From: Acidobacteriota bacterium
GTDB lineage: Bacteria > Acidobacteriota > Vicinamibacteria > Vicinamibacterales > UBA8438
Direction of reading: 5' to 3'
NCBI GenBank assembly: GCA_012963185.1
Contig: DTWD01000551.1
Coordinates: forward strand, 1-6,495
DNA length: 6,495 bases
Made by a program: the position numbers and the translations under genes. Below are positions 1 to 6,339 of this stretch, in pieces (position 1 is the first letter of the stretch; each line of letters starts with the position of its first letter). The notes under the pieces are model-generated. The model ran no database searches, had not been told where the DNA came from, and saw only the letters and a program-made list of their open reading frames with translations.

Positions 1-754
1 CGACGAGATTAAACCCGGCATGGCTCACCATTGAAGTTACGGCGTTACGTCTTAGCAGGTAAAGTATTCCCCAAAAGACTCCGAGCATCCCTATCATGAT
101 GACAGCATCCCAACCTTGAAGGCGATGCCCTAATCCGAACAGAATACTGAACAGCATCAGGCCTAGCCAACCACCACCTAGATGTTGCTCGAAACGTCGC
201 AGAATGAATGCTCTCTGCAGTTCCTCTCTAAAGCCGCCTGCTATGACTACGACAAGGCTAAACAAGATCGCCCGTAGAGGAGTGTTGATCATGGCTTCCA
301 GTGGATTATTTGTGGCGTTACTGAGTGAAGGGGCAATGGTACGAATCAACAACAGTCCCCCGATCGCACAGACAACGAGTAGAGGTGTCAGAATCACACC
401 GAGTGCGATTTCGTTCAGGATAGGTTTATGGCCAGTGACTAGAGAGCGCATCGATTCCCCGTGCGCGTGGAGGAAGTACTTGATCAGGTAAATCAAAAGT
501 AGGGCATCAATGAGAGATAACGTAACAATGTAGTCAAATGACAGTTGTCCCTCATTGGAAGTGGCGTCCAGTCCCAAGCCGCTCAAAATCAACGCCAGTG
601 AAATCTGAGTTGGAAATCCTGAGCATATGACTACTTCCGTTAGGGCCGAGCAGGCGTTGCCGGGCTCAGACTTTTCAGATGTGTCAGAAATATTGTCGGT
701 TGGTACTCCGTTAGAGTCCTCTGTCACTGACGGAGATGCTAAACGTTCTTTCAC
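1..754 (-). CDS. CPBP-family intramembrane metalloprotease, 3' end cut by window edge
   Basis: My reading of the minus strand gives an open frame from 838 down to the window edge. From the GTG at 754 it encodes 251 residues, and the C-terminus is missing. It shows the three CPBP (CAAX protease / bacteriocin-processing, Abi-type) motifs: EELQR at residues 177-181 with the Glu-Glu pair and Arg, FGLGH ending in His210, and SHAGFN with His245 and Asn249. In this family the Glu and His residues bind the catalytic metal inside the membrane. About six hydrophobic segments are visible (near 40-62, 73-95, 113-140, 159-174, 195-210 and 216-235), after a polar N-terminus of about 35 residues. The start is uncertain. 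GTG 754 has a weak AGAAG upstream; TTG 790 and GTG 727 are alternatives, and no in-frame ATG precedes the first membrane segment. Substrate unknown. The gene is divergent from nrdJ. The family call is confident, the exact start is not. Confidence 0.85.
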   Translation of the reverse strand, partial: MKERLASPSVTEDSNGVPTDNISDTSEKSEPGNACSALTEVVICSGFPTQISLALILSGLGLDATSNEGQLSFDYIVTLSLIDALLLIYLIKYFLHAHGESMRSLVTGHKPILNEIALGVILTPLLVVCAIGGLLLIRTIAPSLSNATNNPLEAMINTPLRAILFSLVVVIAGGFREELQRAFILRRFEQHLGGGWLGLMLFSILFGLGHRLQGWDAVIMIGMLGVFWGILYLLRRNAVTSMVSHAGFNLV

Positions 755-836
755 GGCACGTCTTCTAGCGTTGATCTTTTCATCACTCAATTTTCTGTGG
801 CACGCGTTGACTTTCGTCTTATTATCTGTTTCAGAG

Positions 837-852
837 TGTCAATATATTGCGG
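837..852 (+). promoter_or_regulatory. Predicted NrdR box 1 (distal)
   Basis: The sequence is tgtCAATATATTGcgg. Its 10-bp core (840-849) is a perfect palindrome and fits the NrdR core CwAtATaTwG at every position. NrdR is the zinc-finger/ATP-cone repressor of bacterial ribonucleotide reductase operons and binds paired boxes of this type. The box lies upstream of the nrdJ promoter. It also overlaps a possible TATATT -10 for the divergent protease gene. Confidence 0.75.
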
Positions 853-868
853 GTATGTAAAAAGCAAT

Positions 869-884
869 ACACCATATCTGGTGG
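869..884 (+). promoter_or_regulatory. Predicted NrdR box 2 (proximal)
   Basis: The sequence is acaCCATATCTGGtgg, with perfect arms CACCA/TGGTG (870-874 and 879-883) around TATC. It departs from the NrdR core at two symmetrical positions (C/G where A/T is usual) and at one central base, but matches better than box 1 in the left flank (aca). Its centre is 32 bp from that of box 1, about three helical turns, which is the usual geometry for paired NrdR sites. It ends 6 bp before the nrdJ -35 element. Confidence 0.75.
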
Positions 885-890
885 TTTTTC

Positions 891-919
891 TTGACACCGA
901 ACCAGTCTAGTCCCATAGT
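891..919 (+). promoter_or_regulatory. Predicted sigma-70-type promoter of nrdJ
   Basis: A consensus TTGACA (891-896) is followed by a 17-bp spacer and CATAGT (914-919, four of six matches to TATAAT). Transcription would start near 926, giving a leader of about 150 nt before the ATG at 1076. The NrdR boxes sit directly upstream, so a bound repressor could hinder RNA polymerase. Confidence 0.55.
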
Positions 920-968
920 AGGCGCTCGGCGCTAAATCGGTTGCCACAGGGTCCCCAGCAGCTTTAGC

Positions 969-1005
969 TGTCGGTTCTTCCGAGATGACCGGCACTGAGT
1001 TTTTT
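969..1005 (+). terminator. Attenuator-like stem plus T-run in the nrdJ leader
   Basis: TGTCGGT (969-975) can pair with ACCGGCA (988-994) over 7 bp with one G-T pair, and six T residues follow at 1000-1005. A competing smaller hairpin, TCGG/CCGA (971-974 with 980-983), uses the same bases, and CAGC/GCTG (957-968) lies just upstream. The alternatives are mutually exclusive, as in attenuators. However, the T-run starts 5 nt after the stem and the stem is modest, so this may be chance. Confidence 0.25.
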
Positions 1006-1029
1006 GCTATCGGTATTGGTTAGTCGCTG

Positions 1030-1057
1030 GGTGATTAACTCTTATGGAGTTAGCACC
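1030..1057 (+). promoter_or_regulatory. Strong leader hairpin just before the nrdJ ribosome binding site
   Basis: GGTG (1030-1033) pairs with CACC (1054-1057), and TAACTC (1036-1041) pairs with GAGTTA (1047-1052) around a 5-nt loop. One T-G pair joins the two blocks and A1034 is bulged. This gives an 11-bp stem that ends 8 nt before the GGAGG. No T-run follows, so it is not a terminator. It may influence mRNA stability or ribosome access. No known riboswitch class was recognised. Confidence 0.5.
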
Positions 1058-1065
1058 ACTCGTTC

Positions 1066-1072
1066 GGAGGAG
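1066..1072 (+). promoter_or_regulatory. Shine-Dalgarno sequence that decides the nrdJ start
   Basis: GGAGGAG lies 3 nt before the ATG at 1076 (5 nt counted from GGAGG). The frame stays open upstream to a TTG at 1004, but that codon has no comparable site, and translation from it would read through the leader hairpin. The ATG at 1076 is therefore preferred. Confidence 0.85.
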
Positions 1073-1075
1073 AAG

Positions 1076-3877
1076 ATGTCAAGAGCCGCTGCTCACGATT
1101 CAGACACGCATCAGTCGCCGCAAAAATCACAAAATACATCGTTGCATGGTGCGGGGCTAGAGTTTCCGCGGGTGTTCAGCCGTGCGGATACAGACCCATT
1201 TGATGAATGTGAATGGGAGGTGCGTTCGGCCGTCATTGGCAGTGAGCGGGGCGAGGTCGTGTTCGAACAGCGGGATGTAGAAATTCCAAAGTCTTGGTCG
1301 CAGACCGCAACCAATATTGTGGTTTCGAAATACTTCCGTGGTCAACTTGGTACAACAGGGCGCGAGTCGAGCGTGCGTCAGTTGATCGGGCGTGTTGTCG
1401 ATACGATCACGAAGTGGGCTGAAGAGCAGGAATATTTTGCTGGCACGGACGATCTGAATGCGTTTAGTGACGACCTTAAATATTTGCTCGTGAACCAAAA
1501 GGCTGCATTCAACAGCCCGGTTTGGTTTAACTGTGGATTTGAGCCGACGCCGCAGTGTTCGGCGTGTTTTATTAATTCTGTCGACGACACCATGGAATCG
1601 ATTCTGACGTTGGCGAAGACAGAAGGGATGTTGTTTAAGTTCGGTTCTGGAACAGGAAGTAATCTGTCGGCTATCAGGTCATCTCGTGAAGTCCTTGCTG
1701 GCGGGGGTACTGCGTCTGGTCCGGTTTCTTTTATGAAGGGTTACGATGCGTTTGCGGGTGTCATTAAGTCTGGTGGCAAGACCCGTCGTGCGGCCAAAAT
1801 GGTAATCCTGAACGCAGACCATCCGGACATCGTTGACTTTATTAACTGTAAGGTTGACGAAGAGCGGAAAGCGTGGGCTCTTATTGATGCTGGGTACGAT
1901 GGCTCTTTCACGGGACCAGCGTATGCTTCCGTATTCTTCCAGAACTCGAACAATAGCGTTCGTGTTACTGATGACTTTATGCGGTTGGCGCTCGATGGCG
2001 GCGAATGGCAGACTCGAGCGGTTACTGACGGTCGCGTCATGGATACCTACGAAGCAAATGAGCTGCTTCAGATGATTTCTGAAGGGACGTATGTTTGCGG
2101 TGATCCTGGCATGCAGTTTGATACGACAATTAATGACTGGCACACCTGTCCGAATGCCTCTCGTATTAACGCGTCTAATCCGTGTTCCGAGTACATGTTT
2201 CTGGATGACTCGGCGTGTAACCTCGCCTCTCTCAATCTGATGCAATTTATTAAAGATGGCGATCAAGGTGAATTTGATGTTGAGAAGTTTTGTGCAGCCG
2301 TTCGAACCTTAATTACGGCCCAGGAGATCATTGTTGGAAATGCGAGTTATCCGACACCGGCAATCGGTCGGAATAGCCATGATTATCGACCGCTGGGTCT
2401 CGGGTATGCGAATTTAGGAGCGCTGCTCATGTCGCGGGGCGTTCCGTATGACAGTGATGAGGGGAGAGATTATGCGGGTGCGATCACGGCACTAATGACT
2501 GGTGAAGCATACGCGCAGTCTGCGCGGATTGCGCGGGACTGTGGTGGCCCCTTTGATGGCTTTAGTAAGAATGAGGAACCATTCCTTCGCGTGATGCGAA
2601 AGCATCGAGCAGCGATGAAGGACGTGAATGACGCACATGTGCCTGCCGATTTGTTCGGGGCAGCAAATCAGGCATGGCACGACGTAGTTGAACTTGGCGA
2701 GAACTACGGATTCAGAAATGCGCAATCAACGGTTCTCGCACCAACAGGTACCATCGGGTTCATGATGGATTGTGACACTACCGGTGTCGAGCCTGATATC
2801 GCGCTGGTCAAGTACAAAAAGCTTGTTGGTGGTGGATTGATAAAAATCGTTAACCACACTGTCCCAATGGCGCTGTCGCACTTAGGCTACAGCGATGATC
2901 AAGTCAACGACATCGTCAAGTATATTGACGAGCAGGAGACGATAGAAGGGGCACCACATATTGAAACCGACCATCTTCCCGTTTTTGACTGCGCGTTTAA
3001 GGCGGCAAACGGGTCTCGCTCTATTCACTATATGGGGCATGTGAAGATGATAGGAGCGACGCAACCTTTCATTTCCGGTGCGATTTCAAAAACGATCAAC
3101 GTCCCGACAGAAGCGACGACTGACGATATCAAACAGGCGTATGTCGATGCATGGCGCCTTGGCACAAAGGCGGTGTCTATTTATCGGGACGGGAGCAAAC
3201 GGACTCAGCCACTAAATACTGCCCGTGATGTGGCGAACGAGGCCGTGTCGTCTGTGCCTAGTCAGCCAGTACGCCGGAGGCTAGCAGATGAACGGCAGGC
3301 GATCACGCACAAATTTGATATCGCTGGTCATGAAGGCTACATAACCGTTGGTTTATTTAAAGACGGATCGCCAGGCGAGATCTTTCTTGTGATGGCGAAA
3401 GAAGGTTCCACGATTTCAGGGTTTGCCGATGCATTCGCACAAGCGGTTTCTTACGCGCTGCAATATGGTGTGCCTCTTCAGGTATTGGTAGACAAATTTA
3501 GCCATGTGCGTTTTGAACCATCTGGCATGACGAAAAATCGAGACGTTCGAATGGCTAAATCTATCGTTGACTATATTTTCCGATGGATGGCAACTAAGTT
3601 TTTGTCGGACGAAGCCCAGTTTTATGCCGGCGTAAATGTTAGAGACGATGTTACCTTACACAAAGAAGGGCGACAGGAGTCATCCGGCGAAACTGAGCAA
3701 GAGATAACAGCGCCGGTAGAGCAATTAGGTGCATCCGATGAGCGTCAGACGGCTGCCCAGTTTGCGATTCAGAATGATCAAGATGCACCACCGTGTTCGA
3801 CCTGTGGAGCAATCATGATTCGAAACGGTGCTTGTTACAAATGTGTGAATTGCGGTGCGACTAGCGGCTGTGGCTAG
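1076..3877 (+). CDS. nrdJ: Vitamin B12-dependent (class II) ribonucleotide reductase
   Basis: The 933-residue protein reduces ribonucleotides to deoxyribonucleotides in the cytoplasm, using adenosylcobalamin to generate a thiyl radical. The alpha/beta-barrel core runs from about residue 75 to 705. The finger-loop motif NPCSE gives Asn368, Cys370 (thiyl radical site) and Glu372. Cys381 (SACNLASLN) lies 11 residues further on, the same spacing as C322-C333 in the Thermotoga maritima enzyme. Its disulfide partner is probably Cys164 (QCSACF). APTGTIG (555-561) is another conserved barrel segment. Residues about 734-842 form the TSCPD-type C-terminal domain. After a polar linker comes a cysteine-rich tail (Cys907, 910, 920, 923, 926, 932), which resembles the zinc ribbon and redox-relay tail of this subfamily. 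I see no N-terminal ATP-cone. The gene stands alone behind paired NrdR boxes. Nothing appears truncated. Confidence 0.97.
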   Translation: MSRAAAHDSDTHQSPQKSQNTSLHGAGLEFPRVFSRADTDPFDECEWEVRSAVIGSERGEVVFEQRDVEIPKSWSQTATNIVVSKYFRGQLGTTGRESSVRQLIGRVVDTITKWAEEQEYFAGTDDLNAFSDDLKYLLVNQKAAFNSPVWFNCGFEPTPQCSACFINSVDDTMESILTLAKTEGMLFKFGSGTGSNLSAIRSSREVLAGGGTASGPVSFMKGYDAFAGVIKSGGKTRRAAKMVILNADHPDIVDFINCKVDEERKAWALIDAGYDGSFTGPAYASVFFQNSNNSVRVTDDFMRLALDGGEWQTRAVTDGRVMDTYEANELLQMISEGTYVCGDPGMQFDTTINDWHTCPNASRINASNPCSEYMFLDDSACNLASLNLMQFIKDGDQGEFDVEKFCAAVRTLITAQEIIVGNASYPTPAIGRNSHDYRPLGLGYANLGALLMSRGVPYDSDEGRDYAGAITALMTGEAYAQSARIARDCGGPFDGFSKNEEPFLRVMRKHRAAMKDVNDAHVPADLFGAANQAWHDVVELGENYGFRNAQSTVLAPTGTIGFMMDCDTTGVEPDIALVKYKKLVGGGLIKIVNHTVPMALSHLGYSDDQVNDIVKYIDEQETIEGAPHIETDHLPVFDCAFKAANGSRSIHYMGHVKMIGATQPFISGAISKTINVPTEATTDDIKQAYVDAWRLGTKAVSIYRDGSKRTQPLNTARDVANEAVSSVPSQPVRRRLADERQAITHKFDIAGHEGYITVGLFKDGSPGEIFLVMAKEGSTISGFADAFAQAVSYALQYGVPLQVLVDKFSHVRFEPSGMTKNRDVRMAKSIVDYIFRWMATKFLSDEAQFYAGVNVRDDVTLHKEGRQESSGETEQEITAPVEQLGASDERQTAAQFAIQNDQDAPPCSTCGAIMIRNGACYKCVNCGATSGCG

Positions 3878-3878
3878 T
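3860..3878 (+). terminator. Weak inverted repeat at the nrdJ stop codon
   Basis: ACTAGC (3860-3865) and GCTAGT (3873-3878) form a perfect 6-bp stem with a 7-nt loop, and the second arm contains the TAG stop. The following tgtttagtt is only modestly T-rich. Only 33 bp separate nrdJ from the stop of the convergent downstream gene, and I see no better terminator there. Confidence 0.25.
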
Positions 3879-3910
3879 TGTTTAGTTGAAAATAACAGCC
3901 CGCATTTTGA

Positions 3911-4312
3911 TCAATCATCGTTGGACAAGGAAGTGTCCATTTCAGAATCTTGACCAGGCAACGTTTTATGGCCTGTTTCGTCAGGATTCCATCCGTAGTG
4001 TCCAAGGGTTAGCAGCAGGGCAGCAAGCGCGATTCGTGATAACTGTTGAGTCTGGCTTAGTTGCCCGTAAAGGTGGATCTCGTTGTGCAGGCTTATTGCT
4101 TGTAGACCAAGTAGGCCACTTATTGCCAAGGCTAGCCCGCCGGGAAACGAAATACGGGTAAAGATAGCGCCGAACGCGAGTAAGATCCCTGAGAATAACC
4201 CCCATAGGTTCGCCCACCACTCAAGCTTCTCGACAAAGACGAAGTCGATCAGTCCGTCAACAACGCAATATCCGCCGTATAGAAACATCCCCAGCGCCGC
4301 CGTTCTCAGCAT
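3911..4312 (-). CDS. Small four-helix membrane protein of unknown function
   Basis: I do not recognise this 133-residue protein. Four hydrophobic segments are visible at about residues 5-26, 34-51, 57-75 and 91-105. They are separated by short loops, including FVEKLEWW and an amphipathic HNEIHLYGQLSQTQQ stretch. The tail after residue 108 is polar and acidic (ending SLSNDD), probably cytoplasmic or disordered. The hydrophobic pattern supports this strand over the overlapping plus-strand frames, whose translations look unstructured. The ATG at 4312 is preceded by TAGGAAT, a short-spaced weak ribosome binding site; an in-frame ATG at 4288 is possible. The gene converges on nrdJ and is divergent from the SDR gene. 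No function can be inferred from context. Confidence 0.7.
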   Translation of the reverse strand: MLRTAALGMFLYGGYCVVDGLIDFVFVEKLEWWANLWGLFSGILLAFGAIFTRISFPGGLALAISGLLGLQAISLHNEIHLYGQLSQTQQLSRIALAALLLTLGHYGWNPDETGHKTLPGQDSEMDTSLSNDD

Positions 4313-4420
4313 ATTCCTACGTTATCATGCCGTTTTAGCAACTCGTACCAGACACTGTTTTGATTTTGGTAGAAACAGAGCATTTACTACTAGAAACTTA
4401 ATTTGAATTCATGGCGCAAC

Positions 4421-4449
4421 TTGGTTAGCTATGCTGTCGGGTGTACAAC
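4421..4449 (+). promoter_or_regulatory. Candidate promoter of the SDR gene
   Basis: TTGGTT (4421-4426), a 17-bp spacer and TACAAC (4444-4449) match the sigma-70 pattern only partly (3/6 and 4/6). A second weak candidate is TTGATT (4360-4365) with TTTACT (4383-4388). The 211-bp divergent gap 4313-4523 must hold promoters in both directions. I found no operator-like palindrome in it. Confidence 0.3.
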
Positions 4450-4500
4450 ATAAAGATATGAATGGTAGCGTGGGGATAGAATTGGGAAATGAATTGATCT

Positions 4501-4517
4501 AGAGAGAGAGAGGGAGA
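4501..4517 (+). repeat. (AG)6 repeat merging into the SDR ribosome binding site
   Basis: Six AG dinucleotides (4501-4512) run into GGGAGA. The GGGAG (4512-4516) is 7 nt before the TTG start at 4524 and is the likely Shine-Dalgarno site. A change in AG copy number would alter the upstream purine tract but not the distance from GGGAG to the start codon. Confidence 0.6.
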
Positions 4518-4523
4518 CAAGCG

Positions 4524-5300
4524 TTGGATCTTGAATTAAATGGGAAGATCGCTGTGATTACAGGTTCAAGCCGAGGGCTCGGATACGCGTGCGCACGCGC
4601 ACTGCTCAACGAAGGATGCAGTGTAGTGATTTGTGCTCGAAACAAGGATCGATTAGAGCTTGCCGCAAATCAACTTCGAGAATCGGTATCTGATGACCGA
4701 GTATTAGTAGTACAGGCAGATTTATCTACGGGTGACGGCGTGAGTCATGTGATTGAACAGGCAGTCGAAAAGTTTGGTGGACTTGATGTGTTAGTAAACA
4801 ATGTTGGACAAGCAGGAGGAAGCGGCATTGTCGACACTAGTGACGCAGAGTGGAATGCTGCGCTTGACAATACGCTATTTCCTGCGATCCGTGCCTCTCG
4901 CCTTGCTGTTCCTTACCTTCGAAAAAGGGGTGGAGGAGTAATTGTCATGATTGCTTCGATATGGGGGAGAGAGTCTGGCGGCCGGATGACGTACAACGCT
5001 GTTAAATCAGCAGAGATCAGTTTGGCGAAGTCGTTAGCTCAGCAGCTGGCCGCAGACAGTATCCGCGTCAACAGTGTGGCCCCAGGGTCAATTTCATTTC
5101 CCGGTGGCTCATGGCATCGTCGCCAGCAGGAAGATCCTGAAAGTATGAAGGTATTCGTTCGGGATAATCTTCCCTTCGGAAGATTTGGTCATGCAGATGA
5201 GGTTGGCTCGGTAGTAGCGTTTCTTGCATCAGAACGGGCTAGCTGGATCAGTGGAGCATGCGTCACAGTTGACGGGTGTCAATCACGGGCTCTCTTTTAG
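4524..5300 (+). CDS. SDR-family NAD(P)-dependent oxidoreductase (FabG-like)
   Basis: The 258-residue protein is a classical short-chain dehydrogenase/reductase. The Rossmann cofactor motif TGSSRGLG is at residues 13-20, and Arg39 at the end of the second strand (ICAR) suggests NADP(H). Asp66 is in QADLS and NNVG at 92-95. The catalytic tetrad is Asn116, Ser145, Tyr157 and Lys161 (YNAVK). PG at 187-188 and the C-terminal SWISGACVTVDG are typical of the family. The length fits a complete enzyme. The TTG start is chosen because the protein then begins at the usual distance from the glycine motif and has GGGAG 7 nt upstream; no in-frame ATG offers a better start. The substrate cannot be read from sequence: it could be a 3-oxoacyl thioester, a sugar or another alcohol/ketone. 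No neighbouring pathway genes help. It is probably not the essential FabG, since no fatty-acid genes are adjacent. Confidence 0.93.
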   Translation: MDLELNGKIAVITGSSRGLGYACARALLNEGCSVVICARNKDRLELAANQLRESVSDDRVLVVQADLSTGDGVSHVIEQAVEKFGGLDVLVNNVGQAGGSGIVDTSDAEWNAALDNTLFPAIRASRLAVPYLRKRGGGVIVMIASIWGRESGGRMTYNAVKSAEISLAKSLAQQLAADSIRVNSVAPGSISFPGGSWHRRQQEDPESMKVFVRDNLPFGRFGHADEVGSVVAFLASERASWISGACVTVDGCQSRALF

Positions 5301-5356
5301 GTAAAAGTCGTTAGTCAGAAAATATCATGATCCAGCTCGAACGAAAGAGCAGATTC

Positions 5357-5383
5357 GCTAGTCGATAAGGACTTTCGGCTAGC
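5357..5383. terminator. Hairpin between convergent SDR and rpmE genes
   Basis: GCTAGTCGA (5357-5365) pairs with TCGGCTAGC (5375-5383) over 9 bp with one G-T pair and a 9-nt loop. It ends 2 bp before the rpmE stop and lies 56 bp after the SDR stop. It has no T-run on either strand, so it is not a textbook intrinsic terminator. It could act as a shared 3'-end structure for both transcripts. The rest of the 85-bp gap holds only a weak GCTC/GAGC repeat (5335-5350). Confidence 0.4.
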
Positions 5384-5385
5384 AA

Positions 5386-5625
5386 TTAGCGCTGGACACG
5401 CTGTTGCTTTTTTCTGCCTTCGACAGTTACTTTTCCGTATTTCTTAGTGAAGCGTTCGACACGGCCTTCAGTGTCAACAAGCTTCTGGCGACCGGTAAAG
5501 AATGGATGGCAGCTTGAGCAGATCTCAAGTTTAAGTTCAGATTTTGTTGAATAAGTCGTCCATGATGCACCGCACGCGCAGCGCGCCTGAACCTCATGGT
5601 AATCTGGGTGAATACCAGCTCTCAC
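5386..5625 (-). CDS. rpmE: 50S ribosomal protein L31, zinc-binding type
   Basis: The 79-residue protein is a structural part of the large ribosomal subunit, near the central protuberance and the bridge to the 30S subunit. The opening [10 protein letters not shown] and the segments [17 protein letters not shown] and [11 protein letters not shown] are diagnostic. Cys16 and Cys18 (CAC) with Cys36 and Cys39 (CSSC) form the metal site, so this is the zinc-containing C+ form, not the zinc-free paralogue made under zinc starvation. The C-terminal basic tail ([14 protein letters not shown]) extends past the usual end. The start is GTG at 5625, with GAGGAG (complement of 5632-5637) 6 nt upstream. It follows engB by 33 nt and may be read both from the lon-engB transcript and from its own promoter. 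Confidence 0.97.
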   Translation of the reverse strand: MRAGIHPDYHEVQARCACGASWTTYSTKSELKLEICSSCHPFFTGRQKLVDTEGRVERFTKKYGKVTVEGRKKQQRVQR

Positions 5626-5657
5626 AAAATGCTCCTCAACAAATGAAACAAACTACT

Positions 5658-5685
5658 ATTATATCAAGCCTTTGATCGACGTCCA
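5658..5685 (-). promoter_or_regulatory. Likely internal promoter for rpmE
   Basis: On the minus strand TGGACG (5685-5680, four of six matches to TTGACA) precedes, by 16 bp, a perfect TATAAT (5663-5658) that includes the engB TAA stop. Transcription would start near 5651, giving a leader of about 25 nt. Ribosomal protein genes are often needed at higher levels than an assembly GTPase, so an extra promoter here is plausible. Confidence 0.45.
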
Positions 5686-6315
5686 GATTTCTCTAATTCC
5701 GAGACCGCTACGACTAGACGATGCGATGACCGTTCGACCAAGGGCTAGCGCATGCTTTTTATTGGTTTTGGTTTGTTCGTTTCGAGTCATTCGATCATTT
5801 TTAGTCGTTACGACAATCGTTGACAGCCGATTGTCTTCAAGCCATTCGTAGGTCGCTAAGTCAATTTTAAGTCCAGGATGTCGACCATCGAGAACCAGAA
5901 TGATTCCTGAAAGCCAATTTGTGACCTTGTTGTTGTTGGAAGTGTTCTGTTGGGAGAATTGATTAAAAAACTCTTCCGTCATCGCATCGAATTCAAGTCG
6001 TGTTTTTATGCCACCTCGAGCAAAGCCGTATCCTGGCAGATCGGCGAAAGTCATCCGAATTGGTTTTTGTCGCGACGTCCAAGATAGCCCGACACTGTAA
6101 ATATTGATGAGCCTGGTTGTCCCAGGTTTCGCGCCTGCTCTGGCATTTTTTTGTCCCGTAAGAGCATTAATAAGGCTGGACTTTCCGACATTCGAACGTC
6201 CTACGATCGCTACTGTTGGTCCCAGGTCGTCTGGCAAACGGCCGTTCGCTGGGACGCTTGTAAGAAAGTCGGCGTGTGAGATCTTCACCGGGATTTGGAA
6301 TACTTGAACGGACAC
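5659..6315 (-). CDS. engB: Ribosome biogenesis GTPase EngB/YsxC (YihA family)
   Basis: The 218-residue TRAFAC-class GTPase acts in late 50S subunit assembly. All G motifs are present: G1 GRSNVGKS (39-46), G2 PGTTR (64-68), G3 DLPGYG (92-97), G4 TKND (171-174) and G5 SSRSGLG (200-206). A polar, Asn/Gln-rich stretch (about residues 117-134) between EEFF and LSGIILVLD is about 12 residues longer than I recall for the Escherichia coli and Bacillus subtilis proteins. The start is GTG at 6315. A stop lies five codons upstream and no in-frame ATG is available. No clear Shine-Dalgarno site is visible, which suggests translational coupling to lon, whose stop is 24 nt away. The lon-engB pairing is also known in Bacillus (lon-ysxC). 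The gene is followed by rpmE, consistent with a ribosome-related operon. Confidence 0.95.
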   Translation of the reverse strand: MSVQVFQIPVKISHADFLTSVPANGRLPDDLGPTVAIVGRSNVGKSSLINALTGQKNARAGAKPGTTRLINIYSVGLSWTSRQKPIRMTFADLPGYGFARGGIKTRLEFDAMTEEFFNQFSQQNTSNNNKVTNWLSGIILVLDGRHPGLKIDLATYEWLEDNRLSTIVVTTKNDRMTRNEQTKTNKKHALALGRTVIASSSRSGLGIREIWTSIKGLI

Positions 6316-6339
6316 GAAAGTCTGTTCAAGTCAGGATAG

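Noticed and set aside
204..491. Plus-strand open frame of 95 codons
   Set aside because: The opposite strand encodes the CPBP protease with its diagnostic motifs, so this frame is a shadow. The same holds for 627-860.
938..995. Possible cobalamin riboswitch in the nrdJ leader (fragments such as GGTTGCC, CCCCAGCAGC and GACCGGC)
   Set aside because: The pieces are loosely similar to cobalamin-riboswitch elements but span only about 60 nt, lack the B12 box and the receptor core in the right order, and cannot form the expected multi-helix fold.
1004..1075. Upstream TTG start for nrdJ at 1004, adding 24 residues
   Set aside because: It has no good ribosome binding site, would place the leader hairpin inside the coding region, and is outclassed by ATG 1076 with GGAGG at good spacing.
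1679..2266. 195-codon minus-strand open frame inside nrdJ
   Set aside because: It overlaps the conserved NrdJ catalytic region, and its translation shows no recognisable domain; it is an antisense shadow.
3886..4406. Plus-strand open frames at 3886-4161 and 4083-4406
   Set aside because: They overlap the minus-strand membrane protein, whose four ordered hydrophobic segments look protein-like, while these translations do not.
4360..4410. AT-rich stretch with a GAATTC in the divergent gap as an operator
   Set aside because: No extended palindrome or repeated element beyond the 6-bp site was visible.
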